DNA from: Gandjariella thermophila | Lineage (GTDB): Bacteria; Actinomycetota; Actinomycetes; Mycobacteriales; Pseudonocardiaceae | Assembly (NCBI RefSeq): GCF_005405885.1 | Contig: NZ_BJFL01000003.1 | Span: 186,001-250,000 of the forward strand | Direction: 5' to 3' | DNA length: 64,000 nucleotides | In this document: positions 21,656 to 33,977 of the stretch, piece after piece | Layout: each line of letters starts with the position of its first letter | Position numbering within the stretch: position 1 is the first letter of the stretch | Program-made: the position numbers and the translations under genes | The notes under the pieces: generated by a model | Told to the model about the DNA's origin: nothing | The model's input: only the letters and a program-made list of their open reading frames with translations | Databases searched by the model: none

Positions 21656-22944
21656 CGCCCACCCCGGCCGGCGCCGCGGCGGGCGCGCTGCCCGGCCTGT
21701 GGCCGCATGCCCCCGACGCGCCGTTCCTCGTTCCGGTGCCCGGAACCGCGGAAGTCCCGGACGAGCTGCGGGCTGCGGGGATCACCGCCGAGGGCCTGCA
21801 ACCGGCCTACTGGATCGGGCGCGACCGGTTCTATCTCACGGCCACCCGCAACGGCCTGCCCATCGCGTGGCCCAACGTCACCCACCGCGGAGGCGAGGTC
21901 GTGCGGAACCCGGGAATACCGCTGGCCGGAGTCGTCACCGTTCGACCCGGGGTGATCTCCAACCTGCGGAAGCCGGTCGAGATGTCGGTGGACGACTGGC
22001 TCACACCGTTCGTCGACAAGGTGCTGCTGGACAACGGACCGGCCGTTTTCCTCACCGGCCAGTACGAGGTTTTCCTTCCGACGCCGGACCCGGTGGGGCT
22101 GGCCGCCGAGATCGAACGGCGGCGGCAGGGTGTCATCCGCTTCGGCGGCTGGACAATGCCCGACGCGGCAAATCCGCCGGACAACCTCCGCGGTGGCGGG
22201 CCCATCGACGGCAGGCCGGTCTACGGCATGGATGCCCAGCCCACCTTCCGGCGCATCACCGCGCTCTTCGCCGAGCCGACGTGGCAGCCGCACACGCCCG
22301 CCCCGATCGGTTCGCTGCGTCCGGTGGGCGAACCGCCGAGCGCGCCAAGACCGCCGCGGAACGTGCCGCTCCCGGAGAGCGTGCCCGACCAGGTCTGGAA
22401 CCTCGGCGGCGCGAACTCGGGGCTGCAGGTCATGGCCACGGTCCGCAGGATGGTCCTGGGACCCGCCCCGCTGCCCCGGATTCCGTCGCTGAGCCTGGAA
22501 CGGTTCCCGCCCGAGCCTCATCCGTTCATGAGCGTGCCGCTGGCGCGCCTGTCCGTGGTGCGGGCTGGCCAACTGTCCGGACTGCCACCGCGGTGGGCGG
22601 TCCGCGGGCTGGCGCCGGACACCCGCACCGAGATCCGGCTCACCATGGCCGACGGCCCCGCGGTATGGCTGTGGGGCCCCACCCACGAGTGGGTCATCCC
22701 GGTGCCGGACGACGAGGCGGCGAACGCGCTGGTCGCCGGCATCCGGTCCCGCCAGGAGGTGGGCATGCTCTTCCCCGTCGCGCTCAGCTCCGGCCCGGAA
22801 CGCTCGGCCTGGCAGCTCTCCGAACTCAGACCGGTGGACGGGCCGCAGGGACGGGCGCTGCCGCCTACGCCGGCGTACGCGCCGGTGGAACCGACCATCG
22901 TGCCGCCGGGCACGTGGCAGCCGACCGGAGGGGACAGCAGATGA
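21652..22944 (+). CDS. Uncharacterised protein of the T7SS-like cassette
   Basis: A 430-aa protein of unknown family. It starts with an Ala/Pro-rich N-terminus, with folded-looking segments around WIGRDRFYLTATRNGLPIAW and WLWGPTHEWVIPVPDDEAAN separated by a Pro/Arg-rich linker (near residues 220-245). No membrane segment or signal peptide is visible. It is coupled by four-base overlaps to both neighbours, so the three genes are probably made together. Confidence 0.6.
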   Translation: MTPTPAGAAAGALPGLWPHAPDAPFLVPVPGTAEVPDELRAAGITAEGLQPAYWIGRDRFYLTATRNGLPIAWPNVTHRGGEVVRNPGIPLAGVVTVRPGVISNLRKPVEMSVDDWLTPFVDKVLLDNGPAVFLTGQYEVFLPTPDPVGLAAEIERRRQGVIRFGGWTMPDAANPPDNLRGGGPIDGRPVYGMDAQPTFRRITALFAEPTWQPHTPAPIGSLRPVGEPPSAPRPPRNVPLPESVPDQVWNLGGANSGLQVMATVRRMVLGPAPLPRIPSLSLERFPPEPHPFMSVPLARLSVVRAGQLSGLPPRWAVRGLAPDTRTEIRLTMADGPAVWLWGPTHEWVIPVPDDEAANALVAGIRSRQEVGMLFPVALSSGPERSAWQLSELRPVDGPQGRALPPTPAYAPVEPTIVPPGTWQPTGGDSR

Positions 22945-23507
22945 GAATCCTGGCGGTGGTCGTCGCGCTGCTCGGCGGGGCAGGCATCATCGGTGGGATC
23001 GGCATGGGGGTCAACGAGGGCTCCGTGGCACTCGGCTGGGGTGAGAAGGTCACCATCCACGTCGACCGCAGCTACACGACCCGCGAGGTCCAGCGGAACC
23101 AGACAACCCACACCCGGCGGTACGTGACCCGGTCCCACCTTGAGGGCCACTACACCAGGGACGGAAGCACGCACACCGTCGACCTCGACGGCAGTTACCC
23201 GATCGGCTCGGACGTCACCGGCTATGTGCCGGTGCTCGGCGGCGCACCGACCACCCACACCGGTGGGTCCGCGGTGTTGCTGAGCCTGTGCGGGTTTCTG
23301 CTCACGGTGCCGTTCGGAATCGGGCTGTTGTTCCTTGCCCGGTACCTGTGGCGCGGCGGCGCCAGGCGTCCCGCCGCCACGGCCGCGCCCTCGCCGGTCG
23401 CCCCGCAGCCCGCTCCGTACCAGGGACAGTCCCCGGACCAAGGCCCCACGCCGTACCAGGCTCCGATGCCGTACCAGGGGCAGCAGAACCCGCCGACCTG
23501 GCAGTGA
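22941..23507 (+). CDS. Membrane protein with extracytoplasmic beta-rich domain
   Basis: A 188-aa protein starting MRILAVVVALLGGAGIIGG (membrane segment 1). It has an external Thr/Arg-rich domain of about 90 residues with alternating polar/hydrophobic pattern, a second membrane segment (residues about 115-140), and a cytoplasmic tail of repeated PYQ motifs. The layout resembles DUF3592-type proteins, though I am not sure. The ATG overlaps the previous stop (ATGA) and has GGAGGGG upstream. It closes the cassette ahead of a strong terminator. Longer frames through here are shadows. Confidence 0.6.
   Translation: MRILAVVVALLGGAGIIGGIGMGVNEGSVALGWGEKVTIHVDRSYTTREVQRNQTTHTRRYVTRSHLEGHYTRDGSTHTVDLDGSYPIGSDVTGYVPVLGGAPTTHTGGSAVLLSLCGFLLTVPFGIGLLFLARYLWRGGARRPAATAAPSPVAPQPAPYQGQSPDQGPTPYQAPMPYQGQQNPPTWQ
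23415..23482 (+). repeat. Short PYQ-coding repeats at the 3' end of the membrane-protein gene
   Basis: Three irregular copies of a CCGTACCAGG-containing unit encode PYQ followed by Gly or Ala (PYQGQ, PYQAP, PYQGQ), spaced 30 or 18 bases apart. They form the disordered tail of the protein at 22941-23507. Confidence 0.6.
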
Positions 23508-23517
23508 GTGGTACGCC

Positions 23518-23552
23518 GAAGGGCCCCGGGGTGTTGCGCCCCGGGGCCCTTC
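23518..23552. terminator. Bidirectional terminator between cassette and rpoC
   Basis: Perfect 14-bp stem GAAGGGCCCCGGGG / CCCCGGGGCCCTTC (23518-23531 and 23539-23552) with loop TGTTGCG, placed between converging genes. It would stop both the plus-strand cassette and the rpoBC transcript. Confidence 0.88.
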
Positions 23553-23568
23553 TCCTGACGAGTGGACC

Positions 23569-27477
<3,909 letters not shown>

Positions 27478-27647
27478 GTCGGGTCTTCTCCCCTTGAGTT
27501 GGTTAGCGGTGAGGCCGGCGCGGGGCCTCGGGGTGGCGCGAGTCGGGCCGGGGCGGGTGGGCGGGAGGAACACCCGCCCCCGCAGGGAGCGGGGGGGGGG
27601 GGGGGGGGGGGGGGCCCCCCCGGACCACCCGCCCCGGCAGGGAGCGA
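27478..27647 (-). other. rpoB-rpoC spacer with 24-base poly-G tract
   Basis: The spacer contains an uninterrupted run of 24 G (27591-27614) followed by seven C (27615-27621). A direct repeat of 21 bases with one mismatch flanks it (27571-27591 and 27626-27646, core CACCCGCCCC.GCAGGGAGCG). A GGGCGGGTG/CACCCGCCC inverted repeat lies at its left side (near 27552-27579). The region may be a real unstable tract or an assembly fault. Confidence 0.85.
27571..27646. repeat. Direct repeat flanking the poly-G run
   Basis: Copies at 27571-27591 and 27626-27646 match at 20 of 21 positions and start 55 bases apart. The intervening DNA is almost entirely the G24/C7 block. Confidence 0.85.
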
Positions 27648-30600
27648 TCAGGTCACCACGTCGTCCACGGAGGGCGACTCGGTCCTCGACAGGTTGATGC
27701 CGAGATTGGCGGCGGCCCGCTCCAGGTCCTCCTCGTCGCCGTCGCGCATCTCGATCGCGGCGCCGTCGCTGGAGAGCACCTCCACGTTCAGGCACAGCGA
27801 CTGGAGCTCCTTGAGGAGCACCTTGAACGACTCCGGCACACCGGGCTCGGGGACGTTCTCACCCTTGACGATCGACTCGTACACCTTGACGCGGCCGAGC
27901 TTGTCGTCCGACTTGATGGTCAGCAGCTCCTGCAGCGTGTACGCGGCGCCGTAGGCCTGCATCGCCCAGCACTCCATCTCGCCGAAGCGCTGGCCACCGA
28001 ACTGCGCCTTACCGCCCAGCGGCTGCTGGGTGATCATCGAGTACGGGCCGGTGGACCGGGCGTGGATCTTGTCGTCGACCAGGTGCAGCAGCTTGAGGAT
28101 GTACATGTAGCCGACCGCGACCGGGTACGGGAACGGCTCACCGCTACGGCCGTCGAAGAGGGTGGCCTTGCCGTTCTCGCCGACCATCCGCTCGCCGTCC
28201 CGGTTGGGCAGGGTGGAGCCGAGCAGCCCGGTGATCTCGTTCTCGCGGGCGCCGTCGAACACCGGGGTGGCGGTGTTCGTGCCGGGCTCCGCCTCGTAGA
28301 GATCCTCGGGCAGCTTGCTCGCCCACTCGGGCTGGCCCTCGATCTTCCACCCGGACTTGGCGATCCAGCCGAGGTGGGTCTCCAGGACCTGCCCGATGTT
28401 CATCCGTCGCGGCACACCGTGGGTGTTCAGCACGATGTCCACCGGGGTGCCGTCCGGCAGGAACGGCATGTCCTCCACCGGCAGGATCTTGCCGATGACG
28501 CCCTTGTTGCCGTGCCGGCCGGCGAGCTTGTCCCCATCCTGGATCTTGCGCTTCTGCGCCACGTAGACCCGGACCAGCTCGTTGACGCCCGGCGGCAGCT
28601 CGTCGTCGTCTTCCCGGCTGAACACCCGGATGCCGATGACCTTGCCGGTCTCGCCGTGCGGCACCTTCAGCGAGGTGTCCCGGACCTCGCGGGCCTTCTC
28701 GCCGAAGATGGCGCGGAGCAGCCGCTCCTCCGGGGTCAGCTCAGTCTCACCCTTCGGGGTGACCTTGCCGACCAGGATGTCGCCGGCCTGCACCTCGGCA
28801 CCGATCCGGATGATGCCGCGCTCGTCGAGGTCGGCCAGCACCTCCTCGGAGACGTTCGGGATGTCCCGGGTGATCTCCTCGGCGCCGAGCTTGGTGTCCC
28901 GGGCGTCGATCTCGTGCTCCTCGATGTGGATCGAGGTGAGCACGTCGTCCTGCACCAGCCGCTGGGACAGGATGATCGCGTCCTCGTAGTTGTGGCCCTC
29001 CCACGGCATGATCGCCACGAGCAGGTTCTTACCCAGCGCCATCTCGGCGTTCTGCGTGCACGGCCCGTCGGCGAGCACCTGGCCCACCTCGACCCGGTCG
29101 CCCTCGTTGACGATCGGCTTCTGGTTGATGCAGGTGCCCTGGTTGGACCGGCGGAACTTGTGCAGGCTGTAGGTCTGCCGGGTGCCGTCGTCGGCCATCA
29201 CGGTGATGTAGTCGGCGCACAGCTCCTCGACCACGCCGGCCTTCTTGTTCACCACGACGTCCGCGGCGTCCACCGCGGCCCGCAGTTCCATCCCGGTGCC
29301 GACCAGCGGCGCCTCGCTGCGCAGCAGCGGCACCGCCTGCCGCTGCATGTTGGCGCCCATCAGCGCGCGGTTGGCGTCGTCGTGCTCCAGGAACGGGATC
29401 ATGGCCGTGGCCACGGACACCATCTGCCGCGGCGAGACGTCCATGTAGTCCACGCCCTTGGGGTCGATCAACTCGACCTCGCCGCCCTTCTTGCGGACCA
29501 GGACGCGGTCGTCGAGGAAGCGGCCCTCGTCGTCGATCGGCGTGTTCGCCTGCGCCTTGACGTAGCGGTCCTCCTCGTCCGCGGTGAGGTAGTCGATCTG
29601 CTGGGTGACCCGGCCGTCGACCACCTTGCGGTACGGCGTCTCGATGAACCCGAACGGGTTGACCCGCCCGTACGTGGACAGCGAGCCGATCAGACCGATG
29701 TTCGGGCCTTCCGGCGTCTCGATCGGGCACATCCGGCCGTAGTGCGACGGGTGCACGTCGCGGACCTCGAAGCCGGCGCGTTCCCGGGACAGACCACCGG
29801 GGCCGAGCGCGGACAGGCGGCGCTTGTGCGTCAGCCCGGCCAGCGGGTTGGTCTGGTCCATGAACTGGGAGAGCTGCGAGGTGCCGAAGAACTCCTTGAT
29901 CGCGGCGACCACCGGCCGGATGTTGATCAGTGTCTGCGGCGTGATGGCCTCGACGTCCTGGGTGGTCATCCGCTCCCGGACCACCCGCTCCATGCGGGAC
30001 AGACCGACCCGGATTTGGTTCTGGATCAGCTCGCCCACGGTGCGCAGCCGGCGGTTACCGAAGTGGTCGATGTCGTCCACCTCGACCGGAACCTCGTTGT
30101 CGCCCACCCGCATCGCGGTGTCCCCGGCGTGCAGCCGGACCAGGTACTCGATGGTGGTGACGATGTCGTCCTCGGTGAGCACGCCGACGTCGTAGGGCAG
30201 CTCGAGGCCAAGCTTCTTGTTGACCTTGTACCGGCCGACCTTGGCCAGGTCGTACCGCTTGTCCTTGAAGAACAGGTTCTCCAGGAGGGCCTGCGCGCTC
30301 TCCTTGGTCGGGGGCTCGCCGGGCCGCAGCTTGCGGTAGATGTCCAGCAGCGCCTCGTCGGTGCCGGCGGTGTGGTCCTTCTCCAGGGTGGTCAGCAGGA
30401 TCTCGGAGAAGCCGAACCGCTCGCGGATCTGCTCCGTGGTCCAACCGAGCGCCTTGAGCAGCACGGTGACCGGCTGGCGACGCTTGCGGTCGATCCGCAC
30501 ACCGACGGTGTCGCGCTTGTCGACATCGAACTCGAGCCAGGCGCCCCGACTCGGGATGATCTTGACGCTGAACACGTCCTTGTCGGTCGTCTTGTCGACC

Positions 30601-31130
30601 GCCTGGTCGAAGTAGACGCCGGGAGACCGGACAAGCTGGGAGACCACCACCCGCTCGGTGCCGTTGATGATGAACGTGCCCTTGTCCGTCATCATCGGGA
30701 AGTCACCCATGAACACCGTCTGGCTCTTGATCTCGCCAGTGGTGTGGTTGGTGAACTCCGCGGTGACGAACAGCGGGGCGGCGTAGGTCATGTCCTTGTC
30801 CTTGCACTCCTCGACGGAGGCCTTGACCTCGTCGAAGCGTGGGTCGGAGAAGGACAGGGACATCGAGCCCGAGAAATCCTCGATGGGAGAGATCTCGTTG
30901 AGGACCTCCTCCAGGCCGCTCACGGGGATCTCGTCACCGGCGTCAACTCGGCGCTGGAACCACGTCTCCGAACCGGTGAGCCACTCGAACGACTGGATCT
31001 GCAGGTCGAGCAGGTTGGGCACCTCGAGCGGTTCGCGAATCTTGGCGAACGACACTCGCTTGGGCGCTCCGGGGATCCCCGAGGTGGAGTTGGTCGCAGC
31101 AATGGCCTTGGTCGCGCGGGAGACTGCCAA
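27648..31130 (-). CDS. rpoB: RNA polymerase beta subunit
   Basis: Second-largest RNA polymerase subunit, 1160 aa. The rifamycin pocket is [20 protein letters not shown] and onward. Q422, D425, H435 and S440 correspond to E. coli Q513, D516, H526 and S531 and are all wild type, while position 427 (E. coli N518) is Thr. The active-site flank [17 protein letters not shown] and the C-terminal anchor [19 protein letters not shown] are intact. It is preceded by a 457-base non-coding region. Unlike in most bacteria, rplL is not its upstream neighbour. Confidence 0.98.
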   Translation of the reverse strand: MAVSRATKAIAATNSTSGIPGAPKRVSFAKIREPLEVPNLLDLQIQSFEWLTGSETWFQRRVDAGDEIPVSGLEEVLNEISPIEDFSGSMSLSFSDPRFDEVKASVEECKDKDMTYAAPLFVTAEFTNHTTGEIKSQTVFMGDFPMMTDKGTFIINGTERVVVSQLVRSPGVYFDQAVDKTTDKDVFSVKIIPSRGAWLEFDVDKRDTVGVRIDRKRRQPVTVLLKALGWTTEQIRERFGFSEILLTTLEKDHTAGTDEALLDIYRKLRPGEPPTKESAQALLENLFFKDKRYDLAKVGRYKVNKKLGLELPYDVGVLTEDDIVTTIEYLVRLHAGDTAMRVGDNEVPVEVDDIDHFGNRRLRTVGELIQNQIRVGLSRMERVVRERMTTQDVEAITPQTLINIRPVVAAIKEFFGTSQLSQFMDQTNPLAGLTHKRRLSALGPGGLSRERAGFEVRDVHPSHYGRMCPIETPEGPNIGLIGSLSTYGRVNPFGFIETPYRKVVDGRVTQQIDYLTADEEDRYVKAQANTPIDDEGRFLDDRVLVRKKGGEVELIDPKGVDYMDVSPRQMVSVATAMIPFLEHDDANRALMGANMQRQAVPLLRSEAPLVGTGMELRAAVDAADVVVNKKAGVVEELCADYITVMADDGTRQTYSLHKFRRSNQGTCINQKPIVNEGDRVEVGQVLADGPCTQNAEMALGKNLLVAIMPWEGHNYEDAIILSQRLVQDDVLTSIHIEEHEIDARDTKLGAEEITRDIPNVSEEVLADLDERGIIRIGAEVQAGDILVGKVTPKGETELTPEERLLRAIFGEKAREVRDTSLKVPHGETGKVIGIRVFSREDDDELPPGVNELVRVYVAQKRKIQDGDKLAGRHGNKGVIGKILPVEDMPFLPDGTPVDIVLNTHGVPRRMNIGQVLETHLGWIAKSGWKIEGQPEWASKLPEDLYEAEPGTNTATPVFDGARENEITGLLGSTLPNRDGERMVGENGKATLFDGRSGEPFPYPVAVGYMYILKLLHLVDDKIHARSTGPYSMITQQPLGGKAQFGGQRFGEMECWAMQAYGAAYTLQELLTIKSDDKLGRVKVYESIVKGENVPEPGVPESFKVLLKELQSLCLNVEVLSSDGAAIEMRDGDEEDLERAAANLGINLSRTESPSVDDVVT

Positions 31131-31587
31131 GATGCGTCCTTCCAGGGACTATGTGAGCTGGCTAGCAGCTGACTAGCGCGGCTATCAAGGGTGCGGTCGT
31201 GCCCGTCATCCTAGCTCTCGGACAGAGGGCACACGGAAAGAGGGCAGCGCAAAAGGGCAGTCTAGCCGCACACTCGGCCACTGTCCAGACGCGCCGCGAG
31301 TGGCGGTCCCACGCTCACCGACAGAGTGACCTTCGCGCGGGCCGGAGTCAAGGTGCCACGCCTCGATGCACTCCGCCGGCGCAGTCCACCCACCCCATAA
31401 CAGCCGCGATGACCTGCGCAGATGCCCAGACGATGAATTCATCTCCCGCGGCGAGGGGATGCGCACGCACACTCTCCGTGTTCCGCGAAGCAGAGATCAG
31501 GCGGCCGAAAGTGTGACCAACGTCACGATTCATGAGCGCAGCGGCCGGCCTCGCGTCGGTTCAGGCGGTGCCGCCGCGCCGACCGGC
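31131..31587 (-). other. Upstream region of rpoB
   Basis: A 457-base spacer with no convincing gene. It contains a CRP-type palindrome at 31512-31527, a weak promoter candidate with TTGACT (complement of 31346-31351) and CACTCT (complement of 31323-31328), and a possible hairpin just after the DUF2017-like gene (about 31555-31583). The small open frames here lack ribosome-binding sites. Confidence 0.5.
31512..31527. promoter_or_regulatory. CRP-like binding site upstream of rpoB
   Basis: TGTGACCAACGTCACG matches the cyclic-AMP receptor protein half-sites TGTGA-N6-TCAC(A) at 9 of 10 positions. It lies about 380 bases upstream of the rpoB start. Binding is predicted from sequence, not shown. 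Confidence 0.5.
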
Positions 31588-32136
31588 TCAGCCCGTCGTG
31601 GTGAGGCCGGCGATCCGGGCCAGCCCGTCCACCACCTGCCGCAGCCACCCGACGTGGAAGTACGGCGTCTCCAGGTGCTCCGGCGGTTCCAGCGGCGGCG
31701 GGGCGTCCAGCGCGTCCACCACCCCGGTCTTCACCGCGTACGCCACCCGCAGGTCGACCAGCACCCCGGCCCAGGCCCGCACCTTGCCCGGCTCGTCAAG
31801 CAGCACCACTCCGCCCTGCTCGGGCAGGGTGGCCAGGACGATCTCGATCCCGTCCCGGATCCGGCCCAGCACGTCCGGCTCCCACCACAGCCGCACCGGC
31901 TCGGGCTCGAACTCCGGCACGTAACGCGCGAGCAGGGTGCGCAGCATCGGCTCCTGCGGCGGCGCCACCGGCAGCGGCATGCCGACGAAGGCGTGCAGCA
32001 GGTCGCCGCACCGGTACTGCCGTGCCCGCCAGTCGATCAGGTCCCGGAAGCCGCACAGCTGCCGGCGCAGCCAGCGCACCTGGACGGGCAGGAAGGTGCC
32101 GATGACGAGCTCGTCCGTGCGGTCCCAGCAGATCAC
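31588..32136 (-). CDS. DUF2017-like protein
   Basis: A 182-aa protein starting from GTG. The core PMLRTLLARYVPE and the segment LATLPEQGGVVLLDEPGKVR, followed by DLRVAYAVKTGV, resemble the C-terminal half of DUF2017 proteins (LxTLP..GGEVxLDE..A.AW..ALxDxRLxLGTRLGV). The match is from memory and is partial. No membrane segment or signal is present. It lies downstream of a perfect 19-bp terminator, so it probably has its own promoter and is not part of the Mce operon. Function unknown. Confidence 0.6.
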   Translation of the reverse strand: MICWDRTDELVIGTFLPVQVRWLRRQLCGFRDLIDWRARQYRCGDLLHAFVGMPLPVAPPQEPMLRTLLARYVPEFEPEPVRLWWEPDVLGRIRDGIEIVLATLPEQGGVVLLDEPGKVRAWAGVLVDLRVAYAVKTGVVDALDAPPPLEPPEHLETPYFHVGWLRQVVDGLARIAGLTTTG

Positions 32137-32290
32137 CCCATGCCCCCCACCGTGGTCACCCTCCCGGGAAGGAAACCGCGCCAGCGCTGCACCTCGACGG
32201 CCCCCTTAGTCACCCACCGTTTCCGGTGGAGTCTGCACGGTAGCCACCCGGGTGCGCCAGCCGCCCCGCCCGGATCGTCCCGACGGCACC

Positions 32291-32346
32291 CGGACGGCGG
32301 TCCCGAGGGACCAGCCCGCGCGCTGACCCCTCGGGACCGCCGTCCG
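32291..32346 (-). terminator. Perfect 19-bp hairpin after the Mce-associated genes
   Basis: Arms 32291-32309 and 32328-32346 are perfectly complementary over 19 bp, with an 18-base loop. It lies 15 bases beyond the stop of the last Mce-associated gene and most likely ends that transcript. Confidence 0.85.
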
Positions 32347-32360
32347 CGCTCACCGCATGC

Positions 32361-33218
32361 TCACCGCATGTTCAGATCCGTGATCACCCAGTTGTTGCCA
32401 CGCTTCTCGGCGTTCACGCTGAGCTGCGCGGCACCGGAGTTGGTCTGGTTGGCATCGGTGCGGGTGGCTGTCTGGTCCAGGAAGAGCAGCACCTGCGCCC
32501 GGTCGCCCTGCAGCATCTTCACGCCGGACGTGACCACCTTGACGCTGACCACCAGCTTCTGCGCCGGGGCCTGCTGCTTGATCTGCGCGAAGAGCTGGTT
32601 GTACTGGTCGGCGGCCTTACCGGTGAGCAGTTGCTTGGCGGCGTTCTCGGTGGCCGCGGTGTCCGCGAAGCTGTACGAGAACACCTTCTCCACGGCCGAG
32701 CTGATCTGGCCGTTCACCTCGCTCGTCGCGGCCGCGTCGACCAGCGCCTTGTTCTCCGCGTCGCCGCCGGAGGTCAGCGCGCTCGCTTCGCCGCGGAACC
32801 ACACGGCCAGCCCGGCGAGCACGGCCGCGAGCAGCACCAGCGCGATGGGCAGCGCGAACTCCCGGCTGAACAGCCCGCCCCGGCCGGCCGCGGGCTCGGC
32901 CGCCGCCCCACCCGACTCGGCCTCCCCGGCATCGGGCGAGTCCTTGATCTTGCTCAGCTGGGCGGTGGTCTCGGTGGCGCGCTCCGCGCCCTGGTCGGTG
33001 CCGTCCTGGGTGGCGCCGTTCTCCTCGCCGATCACCGGCCGCGCCACCCCGCCGTCGGTGGCACTGGCCGACTCCTCGGCCGGCGCGGCGACGCCCTCGT
33101 TCGCCGCGCCCTGCTCCGGCGCTTCGGCTTCCTGGTCGTGCGGGCGCTGGCGCATGCCGGCGACCCGGGGGCGGCGGGACCCCGACTGCGTGCCTGTGCG
33201 GCGACGGGATGGGGGCAC
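32361..33218 (-). CDS. Mce-associated membrane protein
   Basis: A 285-aa protein. The first 120 residues are charged, Ala/Glu-rich and probably disordered. One membrane segment (residues about 121-142, FALPIALVLLAAVLAGLAVWF) follows, then an external domain of about 140 residues (VEKVFSYSFADTAATENAAK to the end VITDLNMR) like the NTF2-type domain of Mycobacterium Mce-associated Mas/Mam proteins. These stabilise or assist the Mce complex. It starts from GTG at 33218 with GAGG upstream and follows its paralogue by 39 bases. Confidence 0.8.
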   Translation of the reverse strand: MPPSRRRTGTQSGSRRPRVAGMRQRPHDQEAEAPEQGAANEGVAAPAEESASATDGGVARPVIGEENGATQDGTDQGAERATETTAQLSKIKDSPDAGEAESGGAAAEPAAGRGGLFSREFALPIALVLLAAVLAGLAVWFRGEASALTSGGDAENKALVDAAATSEVNGQISSAVEKVFSYSFADTAATENAAKQLLTGKAADQYNQLFAQIKQQAPAQKLVVSVKVVTSGVKMLQGDRAQVLLFLDQTATRTDANQTNSGAAQLSVNAEKRGNNWVITDLNMR

Positions 33219-33257
33219 GTCTATCGTCCTCTCAGTGGTTCTGCAGCGGGCCGTTGG

Positions 33258-33803
33258 CTAGGAGCCGGCGGAACCAACCGGGACCGGGCCCAGCGCGCTG
33301 ATCTTCCACCCGGACGGGGTGCGGGTCATCGCGGCCTGGAACTCGTTCCGCTTCGTCACCGCCTGGCCGCCCTCCGGGGTGACCACCGTGTCCACCAGCG
33401 CGATCAGCGTCGCGGTGCCTGCCCGGTCGTCGAGCTGGGTGACCGCGGCGTCGACCACCTTGGCGGTGGTCGTGGTCTTCGCGTCCTGGATCCGCTTCTT
33501 GCTGTCGTCCTTGCCCTGCGCGATCTCGTCGTGGAGTTGGCCGGTGGACGAGTCGAGCCACTGGTTCAGGCCGGCGTCCACGTTCTTGTAGTTCAAGGTG
33601 TTGAAGTTGACGATGTCCTGCTGGCCGATGCGCAGGACATCGTCGCGGTCCCGGGCGAACTGCAGCGACTCGTCGTGCGCGGCGCTCCACCACGACCAGC
33701 CGAAGATCGCGGCGCACACGGCGGCCGCCGCGGCGAGCGTCGCGGAGACCAGCACCAGGTTGCGGCGCAGCCGGTGGCGGTCGGTCTCCCGCTGGGTGTC
33801 CAT
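33258..33803 (-). CDS. Mce-associated membrane protein
   Basis: A 181-aa protein with one N-terminal membrane segment (residues about 15-38, VLVSATLAAAAAVCAAIFGWSWW). The external domain has the same pattern as its neighbour (YKNVDAGLNQWLDSSTGQLH, RNEFQAAMTRTPSGWKISAL). This is the usual second member of the Mce-associated pair behind mceF. It is separated from mceF by a possible 19-codon ORF and a 12-bp hairpin, so it may be expressed at a different level from the transporter. Confidence 0.82.
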   Translation of the reverse strand: MDTQRETDRHRLRRNLVLVSATLAAAAAVCAAIFGWSWWSAAHDESLQFARDRDDVLRIGQQDIVNFNTLNYKNVDAGLNQWLDSSTGQLHDEIAQGKDDSKKRIQDAKTTTTAKVVDAAVTQLDDRAGTATLIALVDTVVTPEGGQAVTKRNEFQAAMTRTPSGWKISALGPVPVGSAGS

Positions 33804-33841
33804 GTTGCTCCAGTTGGGTTGCGTGGTCGGGTCGGACCGGG

Positions 33842-33877
33842 GGCGGCCATCACGCTACGTCACCAGTGATGGCCGCC
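33842..33877 (-). terminator. Hairpin after the mce operon core
   Basis: Perfect 12-bp stem GGCGGCCATCAC / GTGATGGCCGCC (33842-33853 and 33866-33877) with a 12-base loop, between the small ORF and the first Mce-associated gene. Confidence 0.75.
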
Positions 33878-33888
33878 ACCAGCCACGG

Positions 33889-33948
33889 TCAGTGCTTGTT
33901 TCCGAACGCGCGCCGCGCTCCGCCCCGGCGCGTTCCCGGACTCGCCAT
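33889..33948 (-). CDS. Possible small ORF (19 aa), basic peptide
   Basis: A 19-codon frame, MASPGTRRGGARRAFGNKH, very basic, in the 174-base gap between mceF and the Mce-associated genes. It has a near-ideal GGAGGTAGGTGCG ribosome-binding site directly before the ATG and is followed by a hairpin. I know of no named family. It could be a leader peptide or a spurious frame. Confidence 0.4.
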   Translation of the reverse strand: MASPGTRRGGARRAFGNKH

Positions 33949-33977
33949 CGCACCTACCTCCAGTTCTGGAACTGGCG

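Noticed and set aside
21624-23507. 627-codon plus-strand frame across the cassette
   Set aside because: Only its last 188 codons (from 22941) are real; the rest is an out-of-frame shadow of the 430-aa protein.
27478-27795. N-terminal extension of rpoC by 106 codons through the poly-G spacer
   Set aside because: The extension encodes poly-Pro and Arg-rich noise; the GTG at 27477 gives the conserved RpoC start.
28062-31172. Plus-strand open frame of 1036 codons opposite rpoB
   Set aside because: Same shadow effect; rpoB is unmistakable on the other strand.
31199-31516. 105-aa plus-strand frame upstream of rpoB
   Set aside because: No ribosome-binding site and no recognisable content; it lies in the rpoB regulatory region.
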